64,000 nucleotides of DNA from the NCBI GenBank assembly GCA_024958655.1, contig JANWUR010000003.1, positions 124,001-188,000 of the forward strand, given 5' to 3'. Shown in pieces: positions 55,148-64,000 of this stretch. The position numbers were made by a program, and so were the translations under genes. Numbering within the stretch: position 1 is the first letter of the stretch; each line of letters starts with the position of its first letter. The notes under the pieces are model-generated. The model saw only the letters and a program-made list of their open reading frames with translations. It was not told the origin of the DNA and ran no database searches. Source of the stretch: Cyanobium sp. FGCU6 (GTDB lineage Bacteria > Cyanobacteriota > Cyanobacteriia > PCC-6307 > Cyanobiaceae).

Positions 55148-58100
55148 CCACCCTCCGGTACCGCATCCCGCGCCGCTGGCCTTCGGTCACCGCCAGGCCC
55201 CGCTGCACCAGCTGCTGGAGATGGGGCCGGACGCCAGCAGCATCCAGACCCGTTGCCTGCTGGGCATCGCTGGAGGTAATCACGCCGCGGGAGCGGAGCA
55301 GCTCAGCGATGGTGGTGAAGGCACCATTGGCGCTTGGGGATGATGTAGCTGAAAGCCTGTGCTGGTTGGGAAGAGCCGCTGTAGACAAGGAAGCTCTGAC
55401 TGGCGGCTGAACCAGCCTCAGGGACTCGGCAGCAGCCCCATCAAAGAGGGGTCCAAGGCCTGTAGCTGCCTGCCCGGGGATCGTAAGATCGATGACAGGC
55501 TGAGGGAGATTGTTATTGAGAGGGATGTTCCAATATGGATCATATCTCTTTGCGAAGGAATCAATGCCGGATTCACGGAGATCATCGAAGGCGTTAAGGC
55601 ATAAGAATGGCGCCTTCGGATTGCTACTGTGACTGAAAGACGAGAGAAGATGCTCGTATTGCTGGCGACTCAGTCCGTACGCATCCGCCACAAGAGCGTC
55701 GACAGCAGCACGAATGCTCCAGCAATCTTTCTTACTACCCAAAACTGGCCAAGTTTCTTGAGGGCCCTCCTCACGCCAAATGTCTCCTAACTGCTCTTTC
55801 CATAATGAGGAGTATCCAGCGTGATTACAGGAAAGGCGAAGTGCTGCATGAGCGAGAAAGACTTGTACCTCATTGGCCACATTAGGCATTGGGCAGCCAT
55901 TGAGTATAAATAGATTTACTGTGGCCTGAACCTTCATGCGCAATGCGAAATCAAATGCAAACGAGTTTGCTATAGCCAAAAAAACAAGTGCGTGCCAGCT
56001 TGGTCTTTCGGATGGGTGGCGCTCACACGGAGCCTTGTTGCCACATACAATCCCAGGAGGTAAAATGCAGAATATGCCAGTTCTTTCGTTCGTTGAACTG
56101 GCAATATCTCGAAACGCCAGCCGGTAATGCTGCGCAGGTATGAGCCATCCCGGCTTGTCGGCAATCGCTTGTATTGAAACAAGATAGCGAGTAGGGGCTT
56201 CCCAGTGATCAGTGTATTGATGGAATGTCTTGCCTTCGTGTAGAAGCAAAAAACCCCTAGCTCGCAGACTTGCCGCGACCTCTGGATCGCGGCCATCAGA
56301 GCCTGGATTAACTACATTATCTCCAGACGTGAAGTAGTGAGCTCCTTTAGACATATCAATTTCAACGCCACAGCGAACGGAGTGCTTATGAGAGAATATG
56401 CCAACAGATTCACCAGACAAGAACAGGGTCTTTGCGACTTCGGAATCTTCTGCCATTCTTGGCTCTAGAAAAGTGTAGTAGCCCGCTCCGGTTCGTTCCA
56501 CAAACTCTCGGCTGTAGTTGAGCCGCTCTGAGCCGTCGAACAAGCGCTCCAGGTAATGCCAGTAAAAACCACAGCTAAACTGAGATGTGCCAGCCGGATC
56601 TTTTCCTGCGACTACGGTTGCAAACTTGAAGCTTCGATGAATGTCAAATAACTTCTTTCGATTTTCAAATGAAAAGCAGTATTTTAGATCCATTGATTCC
56701 AGATATAGCCTCCTGATTCCAGTGGCGCTTTGATTGGCATGAAATGCTGATGGGAAGACCTGCCCTGTTAGTCCTCTACGGCGCAAAAGGCTGCTCGCTC
56801 GCTCGGCAAAGAACTGCCATAGATCACTGATCGCTCCACTTGACTTTCCTTCTGCTTGCTTGCCTACGTGGCTTACGAGCTTTGAGGTAATCCGCTTGGC
56901 TTGCTCAAAGTCTTCAGCATAACGTTCCCAGGCGCTGGCAATCTCGGGAGTTTCGGCAAGTGTGCGTTCAACACTTGCGCGCTCCTTGCGTGTTGCTGCA
57001 TCCAAAACTCGAAGGTCGTAAGCGGCAAAGAATTCCTTCGCATAGGGCTGCATGGCATCCCATGGTGGGTTGCCGACAATGACATCGAAACCTCTCTTTT
57101 CATGATCCCTCGTTCCGAAAACTTCAGGAAAGGCAAATTCAAATGCTAGTGACGATATTCCTTTGTCTCTCATTGCACGTAGTGTCTCCTTGCGTTGGAG
57201 AATTTCATCTGTACTCTTTCTATCGGCAATCGCCTGTGCTAGTAGCTGATAGCTCACATCGTCACATTCGTCCCCCAGCATGACTCCGCCGCTCCAGGCC
57301 TGTGCCAATGTCTTGAGCGGTGCCAAGGCGGCGTCCAATTTTGCCTTGGCCGATTCCTTCTGATGTAGATCAGCCAGATCCTTGCCAACACTGGCTTCCA
57401 GATCCCGCACGTGCACAAGCGCAGCAGCCAGTGTGTCTTCCAGCCGTTGCGTCAAGCCTTGAGCAAACAGATCATCCAAGCGCCCACCACTCTTGGGATA
57501 AGTCAGTAGGTGCTCGAAGAATGGCCCTGTGAGTGAGTCGCCGCAGATCAGGCGGTGATCCAGGAAGGTGAGCGGCAAGCCCTCGGCGTAGCTCTCCAGC
57601 CACAGCGATAGCTTGGCCAGCTCCACTGCCAAAGGGTTCTTATCCACCCCGTAGAGGCAATGCACGGCCACCAGGCGCCGGCACATCGCCTCGGCTTTCT
57701 TCTGCGAGAGGCCGCTCTCCTCTCCCTCGGTTGCCCGGCTGGGGAGATAGGCCAGCAGTTCGTTGTTCGGATCCGGCAGGTCTTCCACACGTTGTCGCAG
57801 CTCGGCTGCTTGGGCCAGCAGAGCCTCCCGTTCGACTCCCTCAGCCTTCTCTGCTTGCTCCTCCGCTTGGACGGCCAGCTCATCGCAGAGGCGGCAGGCT
57901 TCATAAAGCCCTTCACCCAGGAAGCGGCAGGCCTCCACCAGGAAGTGGCCGCTACCCATGGCGGCATCGAGCACCTTGAGCTTCAGGATCAGCGCCGGCT
58001 GCGGGTTGTCCCTGGGGCTGCATTCCGCCAGCAGCACACCCAAGGTTTCCTGCACCAGGAACCGCACGAAGGGATGGGGGGTGTAGTAGCTGCCGCTGGC

Positions 58101-59621
58101 CTTGCGACCCAGGCCCACCCGCAGGAAGAAGCGATCGGCGGCGATCTCTTCGATGAACTCCACCTTGGTCTTGCTGCCTGAAGCAGCCCGACCTCGTATG
58201 GGAGCTTGTTCGTCCTCGTCTCCCTCCTCTTCGTCCTCTCCGGTCTCTTCCTGATCGCTCGCCTGAACCGGATTGCTGCGGTAAGGGTCGCCCTGGGCAA
58301 CCGGCACCACCACCTCGAGCTTGGCCCGGCGCAGACGGCACATCGGTTCGCTGCTGATCCCCGGCTCCAGTTCCAGCAGGGATTCGTAGACCCGGCCCAG
58401 GTCTTCCACATCCAGGGCGCCGTAGTGCACCCGCTCCCGCATGGTCACGCCTTCGCCGGGCGTCCAGAGCAGGGCATCGAGCAAGCGCGCCACCGCCTGC
58501 TCGCCCCACTGCAGCTGATCCAGCAGCGGGGTGGCGTCGCGCCCAAACAGCATCCCGCCCAGCGGTTTGATCTCCAGTTCGCTGGAGCTCATGCCCTCGG
58601 CGAACAAGCGCCAGAGGGTGCGCAGCCCGGCCTCAAGAAAGCCACCACTCTCTTTCCCCTCATCCAGAACCCGACGCACCAGATCAGCGAGTGCCGTATT
58701 GGGCGAGTACGTGTTCCGCCACAGGCTGGTGGCGGCAAAACTGAAGGCCCGAGCCGGATCCGCTGAGGACTCCAGCTTGAAAACAAACAGCAACCGGTAG
58801 ACAGTGATCAGGCCCTCGCCCCAAAGCTGTTGGGCCAGCTGCTGCCGATCGCTCCGGTTTGCCAGCGCCTGGGCATTGGCCGGATGCTCCAACACCTCCT
58901 GCAGAAAGCCCTCGATCGCGCGACGTGCCTGCAGCCGCAACTTCTTGGTGACGCTGCTCTGGGCCAACCGAGCCGCTTCCGTGAGATCTGGCAGCGCCGC
59001 CACACCGGCGGGGGAAGCCAGGGCCAGGAGCAAGCGATAGGAATCCGGCAACGCCCGGGCTGCCCGCCAGCCACCGGCGCGATCCAGGCGGATGCTGATG
59101 TGGCTGTCGGGTCGGGCGGGATCACAGAGCAGGATCCGTAGCTCTTCCCCATCGCTCAGCAGGCCCATCCGTTCACCACTGGCCAGCAGCACCCGCTGAG
59201 CCACGCGGCTGGGACTGAATCGATAGGCCCGGCCCCGCCGGTTGGGAGCGTCCAGATCGGTCCCGAGGCTCACCGTCCAGGCCCTCAGGCGCTGGCCTTC
59301 TGCTGTGGTGAACAACCAGCCGCCATCTTCCGCACCCTCGCGGGTGATCACCTCTGCTTGCCGCTCCAGGGCGCTGTAACCGAGGCGCTCCACCAGAGGC
59401 TCCAGCACGTGATTGGCCACGCGGCGATCGCCGCCCTGCTCCCCGAGCTGGCGCAGCTTGCGCCGCAATACGTCCCAGCGTTCCTCCAGGGCACGCCCCT
59501 CGGCGCCAGTGGTTTTGGCCAGCAGATTCCGCTTGCTGAGCTCACGTTCGAGCTGGAACTTCACAAACGGTTCCGGCAACGCCGGACCGTGGAAGGTGCA
59601 GTCACGCAGCTCCAGAGCCAT
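55140..59621 (-). CDS. Large N6-adenine DNA methyltransferase (DrmMI-like) with C-terminal winged helix
   Basis: A 1493-residue methylase of the Eco57I/PglX/DrmMI type. The N-terminal 500 residues are helical and unassigned. Then come [14 protein letters not shown] (510-523), SAM motif [12 protein letters not shown] (551-561), [19 protein letters not shown] and the catalytic motif NPPW (851-854). The C-terminal 60 residues ([33 protein letters not shown]...) form a winged helix, unusual for this family. The part from about residue 775 to 1380 (about 55,480-57,300), covering NPPW and the likely target-recognition domain, is clearly richer in A/T. The start overlaps the SNF2 stop (TGATG). It should mark self DNA. 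Confidence 0.9.
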   Translation of the reverse strand: MALELRDCTFHGPALPEPFVKFQLERELSKRNLLAKTTGAEGRALEERWDVLRRKLRQLGEQGGDRRVANHVLEPLVERLGYSALERQAEVITREGAEDGGWLFTTAEGQRLRAWTVSLGTDLDAPNRRGRAYRFSPSRVAQRVLLASGERMGLLSDGEELRILLCDPARPDSHISIRLDRAGGWRAARALPDSYRLLLALASPAGVAALPDLTEAARLAQSSVTKKLRLQARRAIEGFLQEVLEHPANAQALANRSDRQQLAQQLWGEGLITVYRLLFVFKLESSADPARAFSFAATSLWRNTYSPNTALADLVRRVLDEGKESGGFLEAGLRTLWRLFAEGMSSSELEIKPLGGMLFGRDATPLLDQLQWGEQAVARLLDALLWTPGEGVTMRERVHYGALDVEDLGRVYESLLELEPGISSEPMCRLRRAKLEVVVPVAQGDPYRSNPVQASDQEETGEDEEEGDEDEQAPIRGRAASGSKTKVEFIEEIAADRFFLRVGLGRKASGSYYTPHPFVRFLVQETLGVLLAECSPRDNPQPALILKLKVLDAAMGSGHFLVEACRFLGEGLYEACRLCDELAVQAEEQAEKAEGVEREALLAQAAELRQRVEDLPDPNNELLAYLPSRATEGEESGLSQKKAEAMCRRLVAVHCLYGVDKNPLAVELAKLSLWLESYAEGLPLTFLDHRLICGDSLTGPFFEHLLTYPKSGGRLDDLFAQGLTQRLEDTLAAALVHVRDLEASVGKDLADLHQKESAKAKLDAALAPLKTLAQAWSGGVMLGDECDDVSYQLLAQAIADRKSTDEILQRKETLRAMRDKGISSLAFEFAFPEVFGTRDHEKRGFDVIVGNPPWDAMQPYAKEFFAAYDLRVLDAATRKERASVERTLAETPEIASAWERYAEDFEQAKRITSKLVSHVGKQAEGKSSGAISDLWQFFAERASSLLRRRGLTGQVFPSAFHANQSATGIRRLYLESMDLKYCFSFENRKKLFDIHRSFKFATVVAGKDPAGTSQFSCGFYWHYLERLFDGSERLNYSREFVERTGAGYYTFLEPRMAEDSEVAKTLFLSGESVGIFSHKHSVRCGVEIDMSKGAHYFTSGDNVVNPGSDGRDPEVAASLRARGFLLLHEGKTFHQYTDHWEAPTRYLVSIQAIADKPGWLIPAQHYRLAFRDIASSTNERTGIFCILPPGIVCGNKAPCERHPSERPSWHALVFLAIANSFAFDFALRMKVQATVNLFILNGCPMPNVANEVQVFLAHAALRLSCNHAGYSSLWKEQLGDIWREEGPQETWPVLGSKKDCWSIRAAVDALVADAYGLSRQQYEHLLSSFSHSSNPKAPFLCLNAFDDLRESGIDSFAKRYDPYWNIPLNNNLPQPVIDLTIPGQAATGLGPLFDGAAAESLRLVQPPVRASLSTAALPNQHRLSATSSPSANGAFTTIAELLRSRGVITSSDAQQATGLDAAGVRPHLQQLVQRGLAVTEGQRRGMRYRRVDG

Positions 59622-62600
59622 CAGCCCAGCCCTCCGTCCTGCATCAGTGCCACAGGCACAGGTGCCCTGGGCACGAGCATCAGCAGCCCCAGCGGTTGCG
59701 GTTCCAGGGTGCGCAGCTGCGCGCGCTGCCCCAACTCCTTCTGGCGGTCGCGCAAGAGTCGCAGCACCCCATCGGCTTCCCGCCTCTGCGCGGGGGCGTT
59801 GCTGCCGTCTGTGGCAAAACCTGCCAGTCGCTCAGCCGGGTCATCGCTGACCTGCCAGCTCGCCAAGCCCCCACTGCCGCCAAACAGATCTGTCTGCGCT
59901 TGTTGCACCACGCCACAGATCGTGTCTGCCCGGGAGCGCAGCCAATCCTCCAGATCCCGTTGCTCCCGTTGCAGCTGCTGCGCGTGCTCCTTGCTGGCCG
60001 GTTCAGCGATGGCCGCAAAGGCCTCGGCGACCGCCTGCTGGGCTTGCTGTCGCGCCTGTTCCCCCCAGCTCGAAAAGTGCTGCTCCCAGAGGTCAGCGGT
60101 GCGGATCGGTTCCCCAGCCGTCACCGTCTGCAGCCAGGCCTCCGGTTCCGCCAGCTCCTCGATCGATCCAGTGGCATCGATGCGCAGCGCCAGCACCCGC
60201 TCCAGTTCATGGCCTCGGTCGCTCTCCAGCACGCCGAGGAAGGTGCAGAGGAGCGCGGGCGCAGGGATGTCCAGTCCGATGGCGCTGACGCGCCGATCCA
60301 GCCAGGCGTCCGTGTCCCCGAAGCGCAGATTGCGCACGCGATCCAGGGCTCTGCGCACGATCGGATGGGCCCGACCGAGGTAGCCCAAATCCCGACCGGC
60401 CTCATCGCGGCAGCGTTTGGCATCGCTGGTGAGACGCAACTCCCGCTTCTCAGCGTCGAAACCGGGGATGTCGCGCAGGCCGTGGGTCCAGGTTGTGGGC
60501 AGTCGCAACACCACATCGGCACCAGCACCAGAGCTTCCTGCCACTGGTGTGATGGTTCCGCCATCGGCTTCGAGGGCCTGGCAGACGAATTCCATCAGCT
60601 CCACCGCTCCCAGCCGCTCGCCTTCCGATCGGGCCTGCTCGGCTTCTGCCAGCAGCCGCGCCTCGGCGTTGAGGCCCACCTCACCAAGCCAGCTGCTGGT
60701 CTTGGCGGCTTTCTCGTAACCCGCCATGGCGCGCTCCACCTCTGCAAGCAGATCGCGGTAGGCGGCTGAGCCGGTGTCTTCCTCCGCGGCATCATCCAGC
60801 TTGCGAATCTCCCGTCCTGGCGTCGCAAAGAGCGTCTCCTCTTCCTCTCCCAGGCCCTCCAGCAATCTCACGGTCTGGGCGTCTTCTGTGGTGATGCCGC
60901 CGAGGGTGTTGGGCACGAAGGTGAGTCGCGCCCGCTGCCGCTCGTACTTGGCCACCAACCGCAACAGCAGCCGCTCCTCGAAGGTTCCCGCCAGGTAGAG
61001 GTAACGCACATCGGGATCACTGCGCTGGCCGTAGCGGTCGATGCGGCCGTTGCGCTGCTCCAGCCGGTTGGGGTTGTAGGGCAACTCCAGGTGGATCAGG
61101 TGATGGCAGCGTTCGTGCAGGTTCAGGCCTTCCGCGGTGGCATCGGTGCTCACCAGCACCAGTCCGTCCTGATGGCTGAAACGCTCGGTGATCGAACTGC
61201 GCTCCTGGGCGTGCTCAGGGCGGCCACTCACAGCCAGCACCTCGCCGTCGAGGTCACCCTGGCTTACTGCGTTCTCCAGGAAGGCCACCAAGGCGTCCTG
61301 GCTATCGGTGTATTCCGTGTAGATGAGGACATTGGCCCCAGGGGAGGCCTGGCGGATGGTCTGCAGTTCCCGCAGGGCCAGCCGCAGCTTCGGGTCTTCA
61401 TCCAGGGCAGCCTCTGCCATCTCCACCAACCCGTCCAGTGCCTCGCCGGTGTTGGCGATGCGTCGGCCGCGGTCGCGTTCGCGCCGCTGGGTGCGGAGCA
61501 GATCCTCGATCCGGCCGACGATGTCCTCCAGGCCGGTTTCCGTGAGGTCGGCCGCCATGTCTTCCGCTTCCAAGGCAGCGCGGTCCTGCTCCTCCTCAAA
61601 CGAAAGCGAGCCATATCGCTCCAGCCGCTGCTGGTATTCCCGCAGACTGCGCAGCCGCTGTTTTCGTGTTTCGGCGTCGCTGATCCGGCTGCTGACCAGC
61701 TCGCGATAGCGATCGCGGATCACGCCCAGCGTGTTGCGGCAAGCCGCCACCGTGGACACCGAGCGCTTGAGCAGCGATACAAAGGCCAGCACCTCCCCGA
61801 AGCGTCGTTGTCTCACCGCCTGCCGCAGGCGAGGTGCCACCGCCGCCAGCAGCGCCTGTTGGAATGCTGTGAATACCGGCTGCTCAGCCGCGCTGAAGAC
61901 CACGGCACGCGGGGCCACCTGGCGGGTTCGGAACAGCGGCTCCCCGGTTTCGGGGTCCTTGATGTGGTTTTTCAGACGGCGCACCACGTGCTGGCGGTAC
62001 CGCTCTGCCCTCAATCCACCGCGGCCATCCACCAAGCTCGGATCGAGCAGCTCCACCAGCGAGGCGAAGTGCGGATCGAAGCCATCGTGCGGGGTTGCCG
62101 TCAGCAGAAGGAGCCCATCACAGCGCGAGGCCAGCACCTCGGCCAGGCGCCGCCGCCTGGAGTCCTCCCAGTCGCCGCTGCTGCCCAGCCGCACGCAGTG
62201 GTGCGCCTCATCGAGGATCACCAGATCCCACACGGTGCGCTCCAGCTCCTGCAGCACCTTCTCCTGCTTGGCGAAGTCCACCGAGGTGAGGCAGAAGGAA
62301 ACGTGATCGAAGGGATTGGCTCCCAGCACCAGTTCGCGGCGACGCTCCTGGAGCTCCCCCGCGCTGCGAACGGTCTCAAAGCGCAGCCCGAAGCGTTCCC
62401 GCATCTCCCGCTGCCACTGCTCCAGCAACGGGCCGGCCGGCGACACGATCAGAATCCGGTGAGCCCGGCGGCGGGCGATCAGCTCCGCCATCACCAGGCC
62501 CGCCTCAATCGTCTTGCCCAGGCCCACACCGTCGGCCAGCAGCAGCCGTGGGCGGCTCATCCGCAGGGCACGCATCACCGGCACCAGCTGGTAAGGCGCG

Positions 62601-62905
62601 ATGTCGAGCCGCCCGGGTTGCACCGCCAGCAAGGCCGATGGGCCTAGCGACTGCTCCAGCAGAAAGGCGTCATGGAACAGCTGCCACTGGCGCAGCCGGC
62701 CAGCGCGGCGCGGATCGAAGTCGGTGGTGATCGGTCGGATCGCCTCGAACGGATGGAGCAGGTCCACCTCCATCCCCTGCAGGTCTCCCTGCAGACAGCG
62801 CAGCCGGTAGCGCTGCTGCTCGCCGGCAGGCTCGGTCTGGACCACCTCCCAGGCCAGGCCGCGAGCCTCCACTTGGGTGCCAGGCAAGACCAGGGTCAAG
62901 AGCAA
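59621..62905 (-). CDS. SNF2-family helicase, DrmD-like
   Basis: First gene of the defence operon; 1094 residues from a TTG at 62905. The N-terminus ([30 protein letters not shown]) matches the DrmD layout. Helicase motifs: [15 protein letters not shown] (motif I, 122-136), [17 protein letters not shown] (231-236), [10 protein letters not shown], and the C-terminal core [14 protein letters not shown] and [14 protein letters not shown] helical C-terminal region ([11 protein letters not shown]..., [19 protein letters not shown]) follows. In DISARM, DrmD is the SNF2 partner of the adenine methylase; the same pair is adjacent here. An in-frame TTG lies nine bases downstream of the start as an alternative. 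Confidence 0.88.
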   Translation of the reverse strand: MLLTLVLPGTQVEARGLAWEVVQTEPAGEQQRYRLRCLQGDLQGMEVDLLHPFEAIRPITTDFDPRRAGRLRQWQLFHDAFLLEQSLGPSALLAVQPGRLDIAPYQLVPVMRALRMSRPRLLLADGVGLGKTIEAGLVMAELIARRRAHRILIVSPAGPLLEQWQREMRERFGLRFETVRSAGELQERRRELVLGANPFDHVSFCLTSVDFAKQEKVLQELERTVWDLVILDEAHHCVRLGSSGDWEDSRRRRLAEVLASRCDGLLLLTATPHDGFDPHFASLVELLDPSLVDGRGGLRAERYRQHVVRRLKNHIKDPETGEPLFRTRQVAPRAVVFSAAEQPVFTAFQQALLAAVAPRLRQAVRQRRFGEVLAFVSLLKRSVSTVAACRNTLGVIRDRYRELVSSRISDAETRKQRLRSLREYQQRLERYGSLSFEEEQDRAALEAEDMAADLTETGLEDIVGRIEDLLRTQRRERDRGRRIANTGEALDGLVEMAEAALDEDPKLRLALRELQTIRQASPGANVLIYTEYTDSQDALVAFLENAVSQGDLDGEVLAVSGRPEHAQERSSITERFSHQDGLVLVSTDATAEGLNLHERCHHLIHLELPYNPNRLEQRNGRIDRYGQRSDPDVRYLYLAGTFEERLLLRLVAKYERQRARLTFVPNTLGGITTEDAQTVRLLEGLGEEEETLFATPGREIRKLDDAAEEDTGSAAYRDLLAEVERAMAGYEKAAKTSSWLGEVGLNAEARLLAEAEQARSEGERLGAVELMEFVCQALEADGGTITPVAGSSGAGADVVLRLPTTWTHGLRDIPGFDAEKRELRLTSDAKRCRDEAGRDLGYLGRAHPIVRRALDRVRNLRFGDTDAWLDRRVSAIGLDIPAPALLCTFLGVLESDRGHELERVLALRIDATGSIEELAEPEAWLQTVTAGEPIRTADLWEQHFSSWGEQARQQAQQAVAEAFAAIAEPASKEHAQQLQREQRDLEDWLRSRADTICGVVQQAQTDLFGGSGGLASWQVSDDPAERLAGFATDGSNAPAQRREADGVLRLLRDRQKELGQRAQLRTLEPQPLGLLMLVPRAPVPVALMQDGGLG

Positions 62906-63031
62906 ATCAGCAGCACTCTGAGGCTAGGACCGGCTTGTGGCAGTTAGTCACTGTGAGGCGACCAACATTTCGCCCCCACCCCAGCGCCCTGCAGGGATCA
63001 AGGTCAGCCAGAAATAATCCAGTTGCTGAAT

Positions 63032-63050
63032 CTATGCGCTACACGCATAG
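63032..63050. repeat. Inverted repeat upstream of the defence operon
   Basis: CTATGCG-CTACA-CGCATAG is a perfect 7-bp palindrome with a 5-nt spacer in the gap before the SNF2 gene, about 130 nt from its start. On the plus strand it is followed by TTTTGTACTT, so it might also act as a weak terminator in that direction. An operator for the divergent genes is equally possible. Confidence 0.45.
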
Positions 63051-63271
63051 TTTTGTACTTCAGCGGCAATGCCTCAGGCTGAGCAGTCCTTGGCCAGGCC
63101 CTTTGCAGCAGCGGCAGTGAGGGGTGGTTGGCCACTGGGCCGGCGCACACCCACCGGATCCCTCGGCCAGTCCTCACGCCGCGTCAAGGATCGGGCCATG
63201 CGCCCCAGGGGGGCGTCCTTGCCACAGCGCTGCGGCCGGCCGGTGGGGGTGGGGTTCTCCGCCGTCCCCAG

Positions 63272-63901
63272 ATGGCTTCCCTCGCATCCCCCTCCCGCCG
63301 CAAGCAGCAGCCCCCAGCTCTCAGCCGTTCTGCCCTCAAGGCCCGCAATGCCCTGGTATTGGAGCACCTGCCTCTGGCTGATGCCATCGCCTCAGCCACC
63401 GCCCGTCGCCTTTTCCCGCTGGTGGAGCGGGAGGATCTGATCCAGGTGGCCCGCGAGGCCCTGGTCCGCTCCGCTCCCCGTTGCAGGGCAGGCGAGCCCG
63501 CTGGGCCCTATCTGCGCCGCTGCATCACCGGGGCCCTGCAGCACCACCTGCGCGATCGGGTGCGGCTGGTGCGCATCTCCCGCCGCGAGCACGAGAAGGG
63601 CAGCTGCCCGCTCGGCCACATCAGCCTCGATGCCACAGCCGATGGCGAGCCCTGCATGCTCGATCAGCTGGCAGCGCCAGAGGCCGAGCCGGCCATCAGC
63701 GAGGCCATGCATGGCCTGGCGCTGGAGCAGCTGGTGGAGCAGCTGCCGGCAGCCCAGGCCACGGCCCTGCGGCTCACCGTCCTCGAGGGCCTGTCGCTTC
63801 GGCAGGCGGCCACGCAGCTGGAGATCAGCTGCATGTCCGTGCAGCGGGCCCAGAAGAAGGCCATCGCAGCCCTGCGGCAGCAGCTCGCTGGAGGGGGCTG
63901 A
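63272..63901 (+). CDS. Sigma-70 family RNA polymerase sigma factor
   Basis: A 209-residue alternative sigma factor. Region 2 spans about 20-100 (NALVLEHLPLADAIASATARRLFPLVEREDLIQVAREALVRS, GPYLRRCITGALQHHLRD), and region 4 spans about 145-205 (LEQLVEQLPAAQATALRLTVLEGLSLRQAATQLEISCMSVQRAQKKAIAAL). The -10-binding part is short and region 1 is missing, as in group 3 sigma factors. The ATG at 63272 is chosen because upstream residues are not sigma-like. The target promoters are unknown. It is divergent from the defence operon. Confidence 0.85.
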   Translation: MASLASPSRRKQQPPALSRSALKARNALVLEHLPLADAIASATARRLFPLVEREDLIQVAREALVRSAPRCRAGEPAGPYLRRCITGALQHHLRDRVRLVRISRREHEKGSCPLGHISLDATADGEPCMLDQLAAPEAEPAISEAMHGLALEQLVEQLPAAQATALRLTVLEGLSLRQAATQLEISCMSVQRAQKKAIAALRQQLAGGG

Positions 63902-63919
63902 GGCCCCTTGGCTCCGCTC

Positions 63920-64000
63920 TCAGCTCTGCTCGAACACCAGGGTGGAGAGCGGCCACCAGCCGCTGCCGCCTTCGTCGTAGGCCAGCTCCACCAGCGGATC
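63920..64000 (-). CDS. C-terminal end of an unidentified gene
   Basis: The last 26 residues of a minus-strand frame (DPLVELAYDEGG...TLVFEQS) end at a TGA at 63920. The rest is outside the window. The composition is protein-like and the gene converges on the sigma factor. No function can be given. Confidence 0.55.
   Translation of the reverse strand, partial: DPLVELAYDEGGSGWWPLSTLVFEQS

Noticed and set aside
61091-62647. Open frame of about 500 codons antisense to the SNF2 helicase
   Set aside because: Composition is typical of GC shadow frames (Gln/His/Arg-rich); helicase motifs on the other strand are complete.
63032-63060. AGTTTTGTACT next to the inverted repeat as a possible LexA box
   Set aside because: The spacing between the half-sites is three bases too short for the cyanobacterial LexA consensus.

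Overview
The window looks like a chromosomal segment of a high-GC picocyanobacterium of the Cyanobium/Synechococcus kind. The evidence is an orange carotenoid protein next to a CrtW carotenoid ketolase, a PAP/fibrillin protein, a DUF3493 protein, the rimP-nusA-rnpM-infB block, an NtcA-type promoter on amtB, and a FutA iron-binding protein. The genus is inferred from gene content, not from a marker gene comparison.

Region 1 (1-37.6 kb) is mostly ordinary core genome. In order it holds: photoprotection (crtW, ocp) and a fibrillin; a PPC/DUF296-glutaredoxin fusion; a decayed HerA-like ATPase; a GNAT; rpiA; a GAF-GGDEF-EAL protein; an HtrA protease; a CpdA-like phosphoesterase; the rimP-nusA-rnpM-infB translation/transcription operon; tRNA-Thr(CGU); an HPP membrane protein; a K+/H+ antiporter; futA; a DoxX protein; an SdiA-regulated-like protein; hsp20; a shikimate dehydrogenase-like gene; mscS; divergent amtB and a PII gene sharing an NtcA site; several small cyanobacterial proteins; gluQ-hup; a glycogen debranching enzyme; a beta-carbonic anhydrase; and an NDH-2.

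Region 2 (37.6-47.9 kb) is accessory. A type I restriction-modification locus has been destroyed: an HsdM N-terminus is joined to a frameshifted ISAs1-type transposase, followed by only the C-terminal end of HsdR. Next come a truncated 3' copy of tRNA-Gly(UCC), which looks like an old attachment site; a SLOG-Gp157-Rad52 gene set with a palindromic operator; a LexA-type SOS box directly before a small cysteine-rich protein; a two-gene module with a DUF6932 nucleotidyltransferase-like protein whose Asp pair is Asn; and a second tRNA 3'-end fragment.

Region 3 (47.9-63 kb) is the most interesting part: one tightly packed four-gene minus-strand operon of about 15 kb. In transcription order it encodes a DrmD-like SNF2 helicase, a very large N6-adenine methyltransferase with a C-terminal winged helix, an AlbA_2/HATPase protein, and a 1783-residue DEAD/DEAH-DUF1998 helicase that ends in a Vsr/PD-(D/E)XK-like nuclease domain. 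It resembles class 1 DISARM (drmD + drmMI) but does not have the standard set: I see no separate DrmB and no DrmC phospholipase-D nuclease, there is an extra AlbA_2 protein, and the nuclease appears fused to the helicase. I propose it as a variant anti-phage system. The right edge holds a sigma-70 family factor and the end of an unidentified gene.
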